Both the position numbers and the translations under genes were made by a program. Below, in pieces: positions 1-8,764 of a stretch of 64,000 bases of DNA. The stretch's first letter is position 1; the number at the start of each line of letters is the position of its first letter. The DNA lies in NCBI RefSeq assembly GCF_014635185.1, contig NZ_BMCM01000003.1, forward strand, positions 233,623 through 297,622, read 5' to 3'. The stretch is from Microbacterium murale (GTDB taxonomy: Bacteria; Actinomycetota; Actinomycetes; Actinomycetales; Microbacteriaceae). The notes below the pieces were generated by a model. The model made no database searches. It saw nothing but the letters and a program-made list of their open reading frames with translations, and was not told where the DNA came from.

Positions 1-33
1 GAGCTTCGCGAGCGCGCACGCGCCGACGCGTAG
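1..33 (+). CDS. Possible C-terminal tail of an upstream gene
   Basis: Reading frame 1 from the first base is open for ten codons, encodes a charged Arg/Ala-rich tail and stops at TAG 31-33. In many actinobacteria secF or apt precedes rel, so this may be the last residues of such a gene, but ten codons cannot identify it. It may also be non-coding. Confidence 0.3.
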   Translation, partial: ELRERARADA

Positions 34-51
34 CACTGTCAGGCGCGAGTC

Positions 52-91
52 CGTGCCTGTTCGGCACGCGTAGGATGTTCTGACCCGGAGG
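52..91 (+). promoter_or_regulatory. Hairpin, -10 element and ribosome site of the rel gene
   Basis: A 6-bp inverted repeat CGTGCC/GGCACG (52-57 and 63-68, 5-nt loop) is followed by a TAGGAT -10-like hexamer at 71-76 and a Shine-Dalgarno GGAGG at 87-91. The hairpin could be the terminator of the upstream gene or part of the promoter. No clear -35 box is visible. The GGAGG spacing (7 nt) favours ATG 99 over the in-frame GTG 96. Confidence 0.45.
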
Positions 92-98
92 TGCAGTG

Positions 99-2348
99 AT
101 GGCGGAGGCTAACACTCAGGCGCAGGGATCCAGTCTGAGGAGACTGGTGCCGCGCATCTTCTCTCGCGCGCCCCGCATCAACGACCTCGACAACCTCGTC
201 CGCACCGTCCGGGTGAACCACCCCAAGGGTGACCTCGCGATCATCGAACGCGCGTACCGGGTCGCCAAAGAGAAGCACGAGGGGCAGAAGCGGCAGAGCG
301 GCGAGCCGTACATCACGCATCCGCTCGCCGTCGCGCAGATCCTCGCCGAGATGGGTCTCGGCCCTCGGGCCATCGCCGCGGCTCTGCTGCACGACACGGT
401 CGAAGACACCGGCTACCCACTCTCCGAGCTGACCGAGGCCTTCGGCGACGAAGTCGCGATGCTCGTCGACGGCGTCACCAAGCTCGACAAGGTCAAGTAC
501 GGCGAGAGCGCTCAGGCCGAGACCGTCCGCAAGATGATCGTGGCGATGTCGAAGGACATCCGGGTGCTGCTGATCAAACTCGCCGACCGTCTGCACAACG
601 CCCGTACCTGGGGGTTCGTCCCGCCGGAGAAGGCCGAGCGCAAGGCCAGGGAGACGCTGGAGATCTACGCTCCGCTCGCGAACCGCCTCGGCATCCAGGC
701 GATCAAGTCCGAGCTGGAAGACCTCTCGTTCGCGGTGCTGCACCCCAAGATCTACGCCGAGATCAACAGCCTGATCGCGCAGCGCACCCCGCAGCGCGAG
801 AAGTATCTCGGTCAGGTCATCGAGTCCATCAATGAGGACCTGCACGATCTGAGGATCCGAGGCAAGGTCGGCGGCCGTCCGAAGCAGCTGTACTCGGTGT
901 ACCAGAAGATGGTGATCCGCGGGCGCGAGTTCGACGACATCTACGACCTCATCGGCATCCGCGTCCTGGTCAACTCGGTGCGCGACTGCTACGCAGTGCT
1001 CGGTGCGATCCACGCGCGCTGGACACCGCTTCCCGGCCGGTTCAAGGACTACATCGCCACCCCGAAGTTCAACCTCTACCAGTCACTGCACACCACGGTC
1101 ATCGGGCCGAGCGGCCGCACGGTCGAGATCCAGATCCGCACGCACGAGATGCATCAGCAGGCCGAGTTCGGTGTCGCAGCCCACTGGATGTACAAGGAGC
1201 GGATGAACGGCGGCAAGCCCGTCGCCGGTCCCACGGACACCGACATGACCTGGCTCGCCCACATCTCGGACTGGCAGGCCGAGACCGCCGACCCCAGCGA
1301 GTTCCTCGATTCACTCCGCTTCGAGATCGGCGCGAAAGAGGTCTACGTCTTCACCCCGAAGGGGCGGGTGATCGGACTTCCGGCCGGCGCGACGCCCGTC
1401 GACTTCGCATACGCCGTGCACACCGAGATCGGCCACCGCACCATGGGCGCGAAGGTCAACGGCCGCCTGGTTCCGCTCGAGACGGCCGTCAAGAGCGGCG
1501 ACGTCGTCGAGGTCTTCACCTCCAAGAACCCGGATGCCGGCCCAAGCCAGGACTGGCTCAGCTTCGTCAAGAGCACCCGCGCACGCAACAAGATCCGCGG
1601 CTGGTTCACGAAGGAGCGCCGCGAAGAGGCGATCGAGCAGGGCAAGGAGTCCATCGCCCGCGCGATGCGGCGTCAGAACCTGCCGCTGCAGAAGCTGATG
1701 AGCCACGATTCGTTCGCCGAAGTGGCGCAGCAGCTGCACTACGAAGACGTCTCCGCGCTCTACGCCGCGGTCGGCGAGGGCCACGTCTCCACTCAGTCGG
1801 TGCTGGAGAAGGTCACCGCACTCATCGCGGTGAACGACACCACGACAGGTGCGATCGAGATTCCGGGAAGGCCCCGCTCCCGCGAGCCTCGGACGGGCGA
1901 CTCCGGCATTCTCGTTCGCGGCGCTGATGACATCCTCGTCAAGCTCGCCAAGTGCTGCACCCCTGTGCCTGGTGATCCGATCGTCGGCTTCGTCACCCGC
2001 GGCAGCGGCGTGTCAGTGCACCGTGCGGATTGCGTCAATGTCAAGGCCCTCAGCGCCGAGGAGCAGCGCTTCGTCGAAGTCGAATGGGCCCCGACGACGA
2101 AGAGCGTGTTCCGGGTGCAGATCCAGGTCGAGGCGCTCGACCGCGCTGGTCTGCTCTCCGATGTCACGCGCGTGCTCAGCGAGCATCACGTGAACATCCT
2201 CTCCGCGACGGTGAACACCAACGACGAGCGACTGGCGATCAGCAGATTCGTGTTCGAGATGGGCGATTCAGTGCACCTCGATCGCGTACTCAACGCCGTC
2301 CGCCGCATCGAGGCGGTCTACGACGTGTACCGCGTGACCTCTTCCTGA
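99..2348 (+). CDS. rel: Bifunctional (p)ppGpp synthetase/hydrolase (Rel)
   Basis: Makes and degrades the stringent-response alarmone (p)ppGpp in the cytoplasm, coupled to the ribosome. The 749-residue product has the usual long-RSH order. The HD hydrolase domain carries H74 and the HD pair at 98-99. The synthetase domain contains RFKD at about 314-317; this basic motif marks bifunctional Rel rather than synthetase-only RelA, which has an acidic EXDD-type motif. TGS (about 405-465), a cysteine-containing helical/zinc region (KCCTP near 625) and a C-terminal ACT domain follow. Length is normal for the family. ATG 99 is chosen over GTG 96 because of GGAGG spacing. Its last 31 nt overlap the 3' end of the convergent gene at 2318-2908. 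The mapping of function rests on strong family resemblance. Confidence 0.97.
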   Translation: MAEANTQAQGSSLRRLVPRIFSRAPRINDLDNLVRTVRVNHPKGDLAIIERAYRVAKEKHEGQKRQSGEPYITHPLAVAQILAEMGLGPRAIAAALLHDTVEDTGYPLSELTEAFGDEVAMLVDGVTKLDKVKYGESAQAETVRKMIVAMSKDIRVLLIKLADRLHNARTWGFVPPEKAERKARETLEIYAPLANRLGIQAIKSELEDLSFAVLHPKIYAEINSLIAQRTPQREKYLGQVIESINEDLHDLRIRGKVGGRPKQLYSVYQKMVIRGREFDDIYDLIGIRVLVNSVRDCYAVLGAIHARWTPLPGRFKDYIATPKFNLYQSLHTTVIGPSGRTVEIQIRTHEMHQQAEFGVAAHWMYKERMNGGKPVAGPTDTDMTWLAHISDWQAETADPSEFLDSLRFEIGAKEVYVFTPKGRVIGLPAGATPVDFAYAVHTEIGHRTMGAKVNGRLVPLETAVKSGDVVEVFTSKNPDAGPSQDWLSFVKSTRARNKIRGWFTKERREEAIEQGKESIARAMRRQNLPLQKLMSHDSFAEVAQQLHYEDVSALYAAVGEGHVSTQSVLEKVTALIAVNDTTTGAIEIPGRPRSREPRTGDSGILVRGADDILVKLAKCCTPVPGDPIVGFVTRGSGVSVHRADCVNVKALSAEEQRFVEVEWAPTTKSVFRVQIQVEALDRAGLLSDVTRVLSEHHVNILSATVNTNDERLAISRFVFEMGDSVHLDRVLNAVRRIEAVYDVYRVTSS

Positions 2349-2908
2349 CGAGCGCCTTCACCCACTTCTTCGAGCAGCTCGGCGATGACGACCAGCGCCG
2401 CCCGCTTACCCGGCATCCGCGCCCGCGCGGCGAGCAGCGTCTGCACCAGCGGAACGAGTGACGGACACGCTGCCGCCATGGAGCGCATCCACAGCGCGCA
2501 CTCGCCGTACCGACTCGAGGTCAGCACGAGATCCGTCAACGTGCGCAGCGGCGTCGTCACGGGCAACGTGGCGACCAGCATCAGATCATTCGACGGCACC
2601 TGCCCCTCGTGCACGATCACATTCTGCCGTGGCTGAACCCGAGGACGGCGATCGACGGCGCGCTGGATGTGATGATGCCGCGGCGGCGCGTCGCCGAACC
2701 CGTGCACCCATGCCGCAGTGGGCCCGCTCGCGGCGTACCCGGGAGAGAGGATCGGTGCGAGCGCTGCGGCTCTGGCACCGGCATCCTCCGGCAGATCGGC
2801 TGGCATGTACCCCTCACCGACTTCGACGAGCAGCCCGTCCAGGCGCGCAGCGCTCAGTTCCTGCTGAGACAGCAGTGCCCCGGGTCGGTAGAACAGTGAC
2901 GGATCCAC
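2318..2908 (-). CDS. AbiEi-antitoxin-like or conserved hypothetical protein
   Basis: A 196-residue protein starting at GTG 2908. The N-terminal ~60 residues have the pattern of the winged-helix domain seen at the start of AbiEi-type antitoxins and many actinobacterial single proteins of 180-300 aa. After it come a TAAWVHGF segment and a His/Arg-rich stretch ([15 protein letters not shown]). No signal peptide or membrane segment is seen. There is no adjacent AbiEii nucleotidyltransferase, so it should not be called half of a type IV toxin-antitoxin pair. Its 3' end runs 31 nt into the end of rel on the other strand, so the two transcripts are antisense there. Function is unknown; the family call is tentative. 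Confidence 0.6.
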   Translation of the reverse strand: MDPSLFYRPGALLSQQELSAARLDGLLVEVGEGYMPADLPEDAGARAAALAPILSPGYAASGPTAAWVHGFGDAPPRHHHIQRAVDRRPRVQPRQNVIVHEGQVPSNDLMLVATLPVTTPLRTLTDLVLTSSRYGECALWMRSMAAACPSLVPLVQTLLAARARMPGKRAALVVIAELLEEVGEGARQEEVTRYTS

Positions 2909-2959
2909 ACGTTCAGTGTGGCTCCCTGCTCTCCTCGCCGGGGCGGGCTGTGGATAAGG

Positions 2960-4333
2960 TCAGCCGTCGAGTGCGTTCAGCCAGGCACGTCGCGCTTCGA
3001 GCGCGTCCGCTGCCTCCTTGGCGGCCTTCTTGTCGCCCGCCTTCTCGGCTGCGGCCTTCTCGCCCTCGAGCTTCTCGATCGCATCGAGGAGCTGCTGGCT
3101 CATGTCGTTCGCCCGCGCCTTGGTCTCGGGGTTGTTGCGCTTCCAGTCGACCTCTTCGCGCGACTTGAGCGACTGCTCGATCGTGCGCAGCTTGTCGTCA
3201 AGGGCACGCTCGCGATCGCGCGGGAAGATGCGTCCCACGTCATCCCACTGGCGCTGGATGCGCGTGAGGAGGGCGCGTGCCTGCTTGATGTTGGGCTCAT
3301 CGGCGACGGCCCCCGCCTCTTCGAGCAGCGCTTCGCGGGCCTCGATCTTCGGAGCCGACTCCGCCTCTTCCGCGGCGGACTGCTCTGCACGCGCCGCGTA
3401 CAGTGCATCGCCCGCGGCCTTGAACCGTGCCCACAGCGCGTCGTCGGCCTTGCGTCCTGCGCGACCGGAAGCCTTCCAGTCGTCGAGCAGCGTGCGATAT
3501 GCCGGGATGCCGTCGACGCCCTTGGGCGCGAGTGCTTCGGCGCGCTCGATCAGCTGCGCCTTGCGGTCGCGCGCGGCCTTGTGCGTCTCATCGAGGTCGG
3601 AGTAGAACGCACGGCGGCTCTTGTCCACGACCGAGCGGGCATCGCGGAATCGCTTCCAGAGCTGCTGCGAGATGCCCTTGGGCAGGCGGGGACCGCTCTG
3701 CTGCTGTGCCTGCCACGCATCGAAGAGTGCGGTGACCTCTTCGGTGACCTGCTTCCACTGCACCTTCGCCAGGTCGCGAGCGGCGATCTGCTCGATGCTC
3801 TCGACGAGGACGGTTCGTTCGGCGATGGCCGCGTCCACGAGTTCCTTGGCCTGCTTGGCCTCAGCGGCACTGGCCTCCGACAGGGCGGTGGTGAGCGTCT
3901 CGAGCCTGGCGTGCAGCGATGCGAGATCGCCGACGGCAGCGGCACCCGTCACCTCGTCGACAAGGCGCTTGGCCTGTGTCGTCAGATCACTGGCGGAAGC
4001 ACCGCCGGCCTGATGACGCTGCTCGAGCGTGTGCACCTTGAATGCGAGATCGTCGAACTTGCGCACGAAGTACGCCAGAGCCTCTTCGGAGGTGCCATCC
4101 GGATACTGACCGACGACGCGCCACTCTTCGCCTTCTCGTACCTCGACGGTGCCGTCTTCCGTCACGCGACCCCAATCCGCGGAGTCGGCTGCAGCCACCG
4201 GCGAGACCGGCGACGCGGGTGCAGCGGCCTGAGCCGCTGCGGGAGTGCGAGGCGGCATCGGGATGCGCGGGGGTCCGGGGACAGGAGGTGAGGGGACAGG
4301 GGGAGTCGGCTTCGAAGGCTCGGTGGCAGACAC
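2960..4333 (-). CDS. DUF349 repeat protein
   Basis: A 457-residue, highly charged, almost entirely helical protein. Residues 1-50 are a Pro/Ala-rich linker. From about 75 to 445 it consists of repeated helical units with the DUF349 look: W-K-basic-R motifs such as LWKRFRDAR, DDWKASGRAGRKADDALWARFKAAGDALY and QRQWDDVGRIFPRDRERALDDKLR. The family is widespread in actinobacteria, typically beside rel, and its biochemical role is not established. Start is GTG 4333 with AGGAGC about 5 nt upstream. It lies downstream of, and on the opposite strand to, the nirB promoter, so its own promoter is divergent from nirB. Confidence 0.9.
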   Translation of the reverse strand: MSATEPSKPTPPVPSPPVPGPPRIPMPPRTPAAAQAAAPASPVSPVAAADSADWGRVTEDGTVEVREGEEWRVVGQYPDGTSEEALAYFVRKFDDLAFKVHTLEQRHQAGGASASDLTTQAKRLVDEVTGAAAVGDLASLHARLETLTTALSEASAAEAKQAKELVDAAIAERTVLVESIEQIAARDLAKVQWKQVTEEVTALFDAWQAQQQSGPRLPKGISQQLWKRFRDARSVVDKSRRAFYSDLDETHKAARDRKAQLIERAEALAPKGVDGIPAYRTLLDDWKASGRAGRKADDALWARFKAAGDALYAARAEQSAAEEAESAPKIEAREALLEEAGAVADEPNIKQARALLTRIQRQWDDVGRIFPRDRERALDDKLRTIEQSLKSREEVDWKRNNPETKARANDMSQQLLDAIEKLEGEKAAAEKAGDKKAAKEAADALEARRAWLNALDG

Positions 4334-4383
4334 GATGTGCTCCTTGCGCGGTCAGCCCGCGGGAGAGGGAAAGGACGTTGTTC

Positions 4384-4389
4384 AGCCTA
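4384..4389 (-). promoter_or_regulatory. Candidate -10 element for the DUF349 gene
   Basis: The minus strand reads TAGGCT here, about 50 nt upstream of the GTG start at 4333, with an AGGAGC ribosome site between. The position fits an ordinary promoter with a leader of roughly 40 nt. No convincing -35 box is seen. Confidence 0.4.
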
Positions 4390-4433
4390 GTACGAGCCGG
4401 GCAGTGCTCGAGGGGCTCGGATCTCACAGTCTC

Positions 4434-4471
4434 GTTACCGTTTTGTGAGGAGAACGTTCGACGCGCGTAAC
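4434..4471 (+). promoter_or_regulatory. Candidate GlnR/NnaR operator upstream of nirB
   Basis: Four five-base half-sites lie exactly 11 bp apart: GTTAC (4434), GTGAG (4445), GTTCG (4456) and GTAAC (4467). The layout matches the known actinobacterial GlnR box (gTnAC-n6-GaAAC repeated), with two strong and two degenerate half-sites. The sub-pattern GTGAGG-N15-CGTAAC recurs upstream of nirC and narK. The site ends 33 nt before the candidate -10 TAGTGT, which suits an activator. Confidence 0.6.
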
Positions 4472-4504
4472 GGGAGCCGCCGGGTCCGCGAAACACCGCG
4501 CTCA

Positions 4505-4535
4505 TAGTGTCTGGTCATCCCCGACGTGCTGGAGG
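4505..4535 (+). promoter_or_regulatory. nirB -10 element and ribosome binding site
   Basis: TAGTGT at 4505-4510 is a plausible -10 hexamer and GGAGG at 4531-4535 a strong Shine-Dalgarno sequence 4 nt before GTG 4540. Together they select GTG 4540 over the in-frame GTG at 4507, which has no ribosome site and would lie inside the promoter. Confidence 0.5.
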
Positions 4536-4539
4536 CGCA

Positions 4540-7119
4540 GTGAACGAGAACACCGAAGCGGCGACACGGGTCGTCGTGGTGGGCGCAGGCATGGTGGCGC
4601 ACCGTTTCGTCGAGAGCGTGTTGAGCAACACCGAGGGCGCAGTGCTCATCACCGTGATCGGCGACGAAGGGCGGCATCCGTATGACCGCGTCGGACTCAC
4701 CGGATACTTCTCCGGATCGACGCCGGCGGAGCTGACACTCGATCGTGCGGTCTTCGATGACGAGCGCGTCACCTTGATCGCCGACGAGCGCGTGGTCCGC
4801 ATCGATCGGCGGACGCACACGGTGGTGACTCGCACGCGGCAGGCCATCGCCTACGACACGCTCGTACTCGCGACCGGGTCGTATGCCGCGCGTGTCGCGG
4901 TCGACGGCGCCGACCTGCCTGGATGCTTCGTCTACCGCACGCTCGACGACGTGCAGGAGCTTCGCCGGTTCGTGCAGCACCGCAGCGCCGAGCTCGGCCG
5001 ACCGCTGCGTGGCGCCGTCATCGGCGGCGGACTGCTCGGGCTCGAGGCCGCAGGCGCCCTGCAGGGGCTCGACGTCGACTGCACGGTGGTGCAGTCATCC
5101 GATCGGCTGATGTCCGCTCAACTCGACCTCGCAGGAGGCGGGATGCTGCGCCGCCTGATCGAGGCGCGCGGCATCTCGGTGCGCACCGAATCGCGGACGA
5201 CGAGAATCGATCCGGATGAATCCGGCGCCGTCACCGCACTCGAGTTCCAGGACGGCAGCTTCCAGCGTGCCGACGTCGTGATCTTCACCGTCGGTGTGCG
5301 CCCACGCGACGAGCTCGCCCGCAACGCGCAGCTCGACGTGCACCCGCGAGGGGGCGTGCTGATCGATGATCGCTGCCGCACGAGTGATCCCACGATCCTC
5401 GCGATCGGCGAGGTGGCGAACTTCGACGGTCGCAGCGTCGGTCTGGTCGCTCCCGGATACGCGATGGCAGAGGTCGCCGCGACCCGGCTGCTCGGCGGCG
5501 ACGCGACGTTCCCCGGCTACGACGAGTCGGCGAAGCTCAAACTCTCCGGCGTCGACGTCGCGAGCTTCGGGGATGCATTCGCACAGACGCCGAACGCGCT
5601 CGATGTCGTGTACGCCGACCCCGTGGCCGGCGTCTACAAGAAGCTCGTGCTCTCGGACGATGCGCAGACCCTGCTCGGCGGCATCCTCGTCGGCGACGCC
5701 GCGGCGTACGGCTCGCTGCGTCCGCTGGTGGGTGCCCGACTCGGCGCCGACCCCGTCGCATACCTCATGCCGGAAGGTGGCGTAGAGGCACCAGGAGGCG
5801 CGCTGCCCGACGAGGCCGTGGTGTGCTCGTGCTCGAACGTCACCGCGGGCCGGATCCGGCAGGCCGTTCATGAAGAGGGCTGCATGGATGCGGGCGCCGT
5901 CAAGGCCTGCACCAAGGCGGGGGCGACCTGCGGCTCGTGCGTGCTCATGGTCAAGAAGGTCGTGGGGCAGGAGCTCACGAAGCTCGGCCAGACCGTGTCG
6001 AACGCGCTGTGCGAGCACTTCGACATGTCGCGCCGGCAGCTCTTCGATGCGGTGCGCGTATCGGAACTCACCACGTTCAGCACCGTGATCGAGCGGTTCG
6101 GCCGCGGTCGCGGCTGCGACATCTGCAAACCGGCCCTCGCCAGCATCCTCTCGGTTCTGGTCGGCGCGCATGTGCTCGACGGCGAGAACGCGACGCTGCA
6201 GGACACCAACGATCACGTCATGGCCAACATGCAGAAGGACGGCACGTACTCCGTCGTGCCGCGGATGCCGGGCGGCGAAGTCACACCGGCCGGGCTCGTC
6301 GTGATCGGACAGGTCGCCGAGGACTTCGGTCTCTACACGAAGCTCACCGGCGGACAGCGCATCGACATGTTCGGTGCGCGGCTGGAGCAGCTGCCGTTGA
6401 TCTGGCAGCGACTGGTCGACGCGGGCTTCGAATCGGGGCAGGCGTACGGCAAGTCGCTGCGGACGGTCAAGTCGTGCGTGGGCTCGACCTGGTGCCGCTA
6501 CGGCGTGCTCGACTCGGTGGGCATGGCCGTGCGGCTCGAGTTGCGATACCGCGGCCTCAGGGCGCCGCACAAGCTCAAGATCGGCGTCTCGGGATGCGCG
6601 CGAGAGTGCGCAGAGGCCCGAGGCAAGGATGTCGGCGTCATCGCGACCGAGACCGGCTGGAACATGTACGTCGGCGGCAACGGCGGGTTCACACCGCGCC
6701 ACGCCGAACTGCTGGAGTCCGACCTCTCCGACGATGAGCTCATCCAGGCGATCGACCGATTCTTCATGTACTACATCCGCACGGCCGACCGCCTCCAGCG
6801 CACCGCCCCGTGGTGCGAGGAGCTCGACGGCGGGCTCGCCGGCCTCAAGGAGGTCATCTTCGACGATTCCCTCGGCATCTGCGGCGACCTCGACGCGGCA
6901 ATGGCCAGGCATGTCGACAACTATGAGGACGAGTGGGCGGCGACACTGCGCGATCCGCAGAAGCTCAAGCGCTTCGAGTCGTTCGTGAATGCGGCCGAGA
7001 CACCGGATCCCTCTCTCGCGTACGTCGCGACCCGCGGCCAGCTCCGCCCTGCGACGGCAGAGGAACGGGAAGCAGGCGGCGTGATGATCGCCGGAACCAC
7101 TCTGGAGGTGCGTCGATGA
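4540..7119 (+). CDS. nirB: Assimilatory nitrite reductase (NADH), large subunit NirB
   Basis: Reduces nitrite to ammonium in the cytoplasm with NirD as partner. The 859-residue chain has the full family architecture. An FAD/NAD(P)H oxidoreductase module (GAGMVA near the start, second nucleotide fold near residues 165-175) is followed by a BFD-type [2Fe-2S] domain with C429-x-C431 and C464-x2-C467. The siroheme/[4Fe-4S] domain has C646-x5-C652 and C686-x3-C690. All cluster ligands are intact. It heads a five-gene operon in which nirD, the siroheme genes and the hemD/regulator fusion follow with 4-nt overlaps, so cofactor and enzyme are made together. The promoter carries a GlnR-like operator. 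Confidence 0.97.
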   Translation: MNENTEAATRVVVVGAGMVAHRFVESVLSNTEGAVLITVIGDEGRHPYDRVGLTGYFSGSTPAELTLDRAVFDDERVTLIADERVVRIDRRTHTVVTRTRQAIAYDTLVLATGSYAARVAVDGADLPGCFVYRTLDDVQELRRFVQHRSAELGRPLRGAVIGGGLLGLEAAGALQGLDVDCTVVQSSDRLMSAQLDLAGGGMLRRLIEARGISVRTESRTTRIDPDESGAVTALEFQDGSFQRADVVIFTVGVRPRDELARNAQLDVHPRGGVLIDDRCRTSDPTILAIGEVANFDGRSVGLVAPGYAMAEVAATRLLGGDATFPGYDESAKLKLSGVDVASFGDAFAQTPNALDVVYADPVAGVYKKLVLSDDAQTLLGGILVGDAAAYGSLRPLVGARLGADPVAYLMPEGGVEAPGGALPDEAVVCSCSNVTAGRIRQAVHEEGCMDAGAVKACTKAGATCGSCVLMVKKVVGQELTKLGQTVSNALCEHFDMSRRQLFDAVRVSELTTFSTVIERFGRGRGCDICKPALASILSVLVGAHVLDGENATLQDTNDHVMANMQKDGTYSVVPRMPGGEVTPAGLVVIGQVAEDFGLYTKLTGGQRIDMFGARLEQLPLIWQRLVDAGFESGQAYGKSLRTVKSCVGSTWCRYGVLDSVGMAVRLELRYRGLRAPHKLKIGVSGCARECAEARGKDVGVIATETGWNMYVGGNGGFTPRHAELLESDLSDDELIQAIDRFFMYYIRTADRLQRTAPWCEELDGGLAGLKEVIFDDSLGICGDLDAAMARHVDNYEDEWAATLRDPQKLKRFESFVNAAETPDPSLAYVATRGQLRPATAEEREAGGVMIAGTTLEVRR

Positions 7120-7511
7120 CGCTCATGCCCGATACCCGCAGCACTGTGCGCGTGTGCAGCATCCATGATCTCGAGGTGGAGCGAGGGCGTGCCGCGCTGC
7201 TCGGCACGGAGCAGGTCGCGCTCTTCCTGCTCCGTGACGGCACCGTGCACGCCGTCTCTAATCTCGATCCGTACAGCGGCGCGAACGTGATCTCGCGCGG
7301 CATCGTCGGCACGAGAGGCGATGCGCCGACCATCGCCTCGCCCATGCACAAGCAGGTGTTCGACCTGCGAACCGGCGAGTGCGTGGAGACCCAGGGAAAG
7401 CCCGCCCTGGCTCTCACCGTGTGGGCGGTTCGCACCGAGGGCGACGACGTCTATCTGCCGTCGGATGCGGCACGGTCGTCTGACGACGCGCTGCAGGAGG
7501 TGCTGAGATGA
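7116..7511 (+). CDS. nirD: Assimilatory nitrite reductase, small subunit NirD
   Basis: A 131-residue Rieske-fold subunit of NADH nitrite reductase. It has the GTEQVALF and SPMHKQVFDL segments typical of NirD but lacks the Cys/His cluster ligands of a true Rieske protein, which is normal for NirD. Start is ATG 7116, overlapping the nirB stop as ATGA and preceded by GGAGG at 7104-7108. It is coupled to the following siroheme gene by another ATGA overlap. Confidence 0.95.
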   Translation: MTLMPDTRSTVRVCSIHDLEVERGRAALLGTEQVALFLLRDGTVHAVSNLDPYSGANVISRGIVGTRGDAPTIASPMHKQVFDLRTGECVETQGKPALALTVWAVRTEGDDVYLPSDAARSSDDALQEVLR

Positions 7512-8764
7512 CCACGATGCTCGGCCTCTCGCTGTCCGGACGACGTGTCGTGCTCGTAGGCGGCGGAGCCGTCGCCGCTCGGCGCCTCGGACGCTTCCTC
7601 GCCGACGGGGCACTGGTGCGCGTCGTGGCACCGGTGCTCGCGCCGCAGATGCAGGCCCTGATCGCCTCGCATCGTGAGGAAGCGGGCGCGGACGACCTCG
7701 AATGGATTCCGCGCCGCGTCATCGCGGACGACATCGACGATGCATGGCTCGTGCACTGCGCGACCGGCGACCTCACAGTCGATCGCGAAGTCGCTGCACT
7801 CTGCGACCAGCGACGGATCTTCTGCATCAATGCGTCCGACGGCGCGCACGGCAGCGCACGCATGACCGCGCAGACGACGTCCGGCGACGTGGTCGTGGGC
7901 GTGTCGAGCGAAGTCGGCGTCGATCCTCGTCGTGCTGCGGGAGTGCGCACGGCGATCGAGGGGATGCTGGAATCCGGTCGGCTTCCGCTGCGGCGACGCC
8001 GGAGTTGGGGCACCGGCCGCGTCGACCTGATCGGCGGCGGCCCGGGACCCATCGACCTCATGACGGTGCGTGCGAGACGACTGCTCGCCGAAGCCGATGT
8101 CGTCATCGCCGATCGGCTCGGGCCGACGGATGCGGTGATCGCCGAGCTGGATCCCGAGGTGCTCGTGATCGACGTGGGCAAACGCCCGCATCACCACCCC
8201 GTGCCGCAGCAAGAGATCAATGCACTCCTGGTCGAGCACGCGGCCGCCGGAAAGCGCGTCGTGCGCCTCAAGGGCGGAGATCCGTTCGTGTACGGTCGTG
8301 GCGGCGAAGAGGTCATCGCCTGCCAGCAGGCGGGGGTCCCGGTCGAGGTCACTCCCGGCGTCTCCAGCGCACTGTCGGTGCCGCAGGCCGCCGGCATCCC
8401 GGTGACGCATCGAGGCACGGCATCCGCCCTGCATGTCGTGAACGGCCAGGGCGACGTCTCGGCAACCACCCTTCACTCGCTCGCCGACCCCGACGTGACG
8501 ACGGCGATGCTCATGGGGGTCGCGGCGCTGCCGAAAGTCGTGCGAACCGCGCTCGACCACGGGGTCAGCCATGACCTGCCGGTCGCGATCATCGAGAACG
8601 GTCACACCCCACGCCAGCGCACCACCCGCAGCACTCTGGGTGATGTCGTCGCACGTGCCGCGGCCGTCGGCGTGCAGAACCCCGCCGTGATCGTGTTCGG
8701 AGATGTCGCTCTGGCGGGCCTGCTCATGCCGGAGTCCGTCCGAACGACGGAGTCCCATAGGTGA
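7508..8764 (+). CDS. cobA: Siroheme synthase: precorrin-2 dehydrogenase fused to uroporphyrinogen-III C-methyltransferase
   Basis: A 418-residue two-domain enzyme for siroheme, the prosthetic group of NirB. Residues 1 to about 160 form an NAD-binding precorrin-2 dehydrogenase domain (VGGGAVAARR near residue 18) as in CysG. Residues about 170-410 are a SUMT methyltransferase with the signature GGGPGPIDLMTVRA and the RLKGGDPFVYGRGGEE motif. The fusion resembles E. coli CysG, but iron insertion is probably carried out or assisted by the separate CbiX gene two places downstream. It starts at ATG 7508 within the nirD stop and ends in a GTGA overlap with the next gene. The symbol cysG would be equally defensible. 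Confidence 0.93.
   Translation: MTTMLGLSLSGRRVVLVGGGAVAARRLGRFLADGALVRVVAPVLAPQMQALIASHREEAGADDLEWIPRRVIADDIDDAWLVHCATGDLTVDREVAALCDQRRIFCINASDGAHGSARMTAQTTSGDVVVGVSSEVGVDPRRAAGVRTAIEGMLESGRLPLRRRRSWGTGRVDLIGGGPGPIDLMTVRARRLLAEADVVIADRLGPTDAVIAELDPEVLVIDVGKRPHHHPVPQQEINALLVEHAAAGKRVVRLKGGDPFVYGRGGEEVIACQQAGVPVEVTPGVSSALSVPQAAGIPVTHRGTASALHVVNGQGDVSATTLHSLADPDVTTAMLMGVAALPKVVRTALDHGVSHDLPVAIIENGHTPRQRTTRSTLGDVVARAAAVGVQNPAVIVFGDVALAGLLMPESVRTTESHR

Noticed and set aside
2318..2908. Complete type IV toxin-antitoxin system
   Set aside because: Only an AbiEi-like protein is present; there is no neighbouring nucleotidyltransferase toxin.
4507..4539. Upstream in-frame GTG start for nirB
   Set aside because: It lies over the candidate -10 element, has no ribosome site and adds residues absent from NirB; GTG 4540 has GGAGG at the right spacing.
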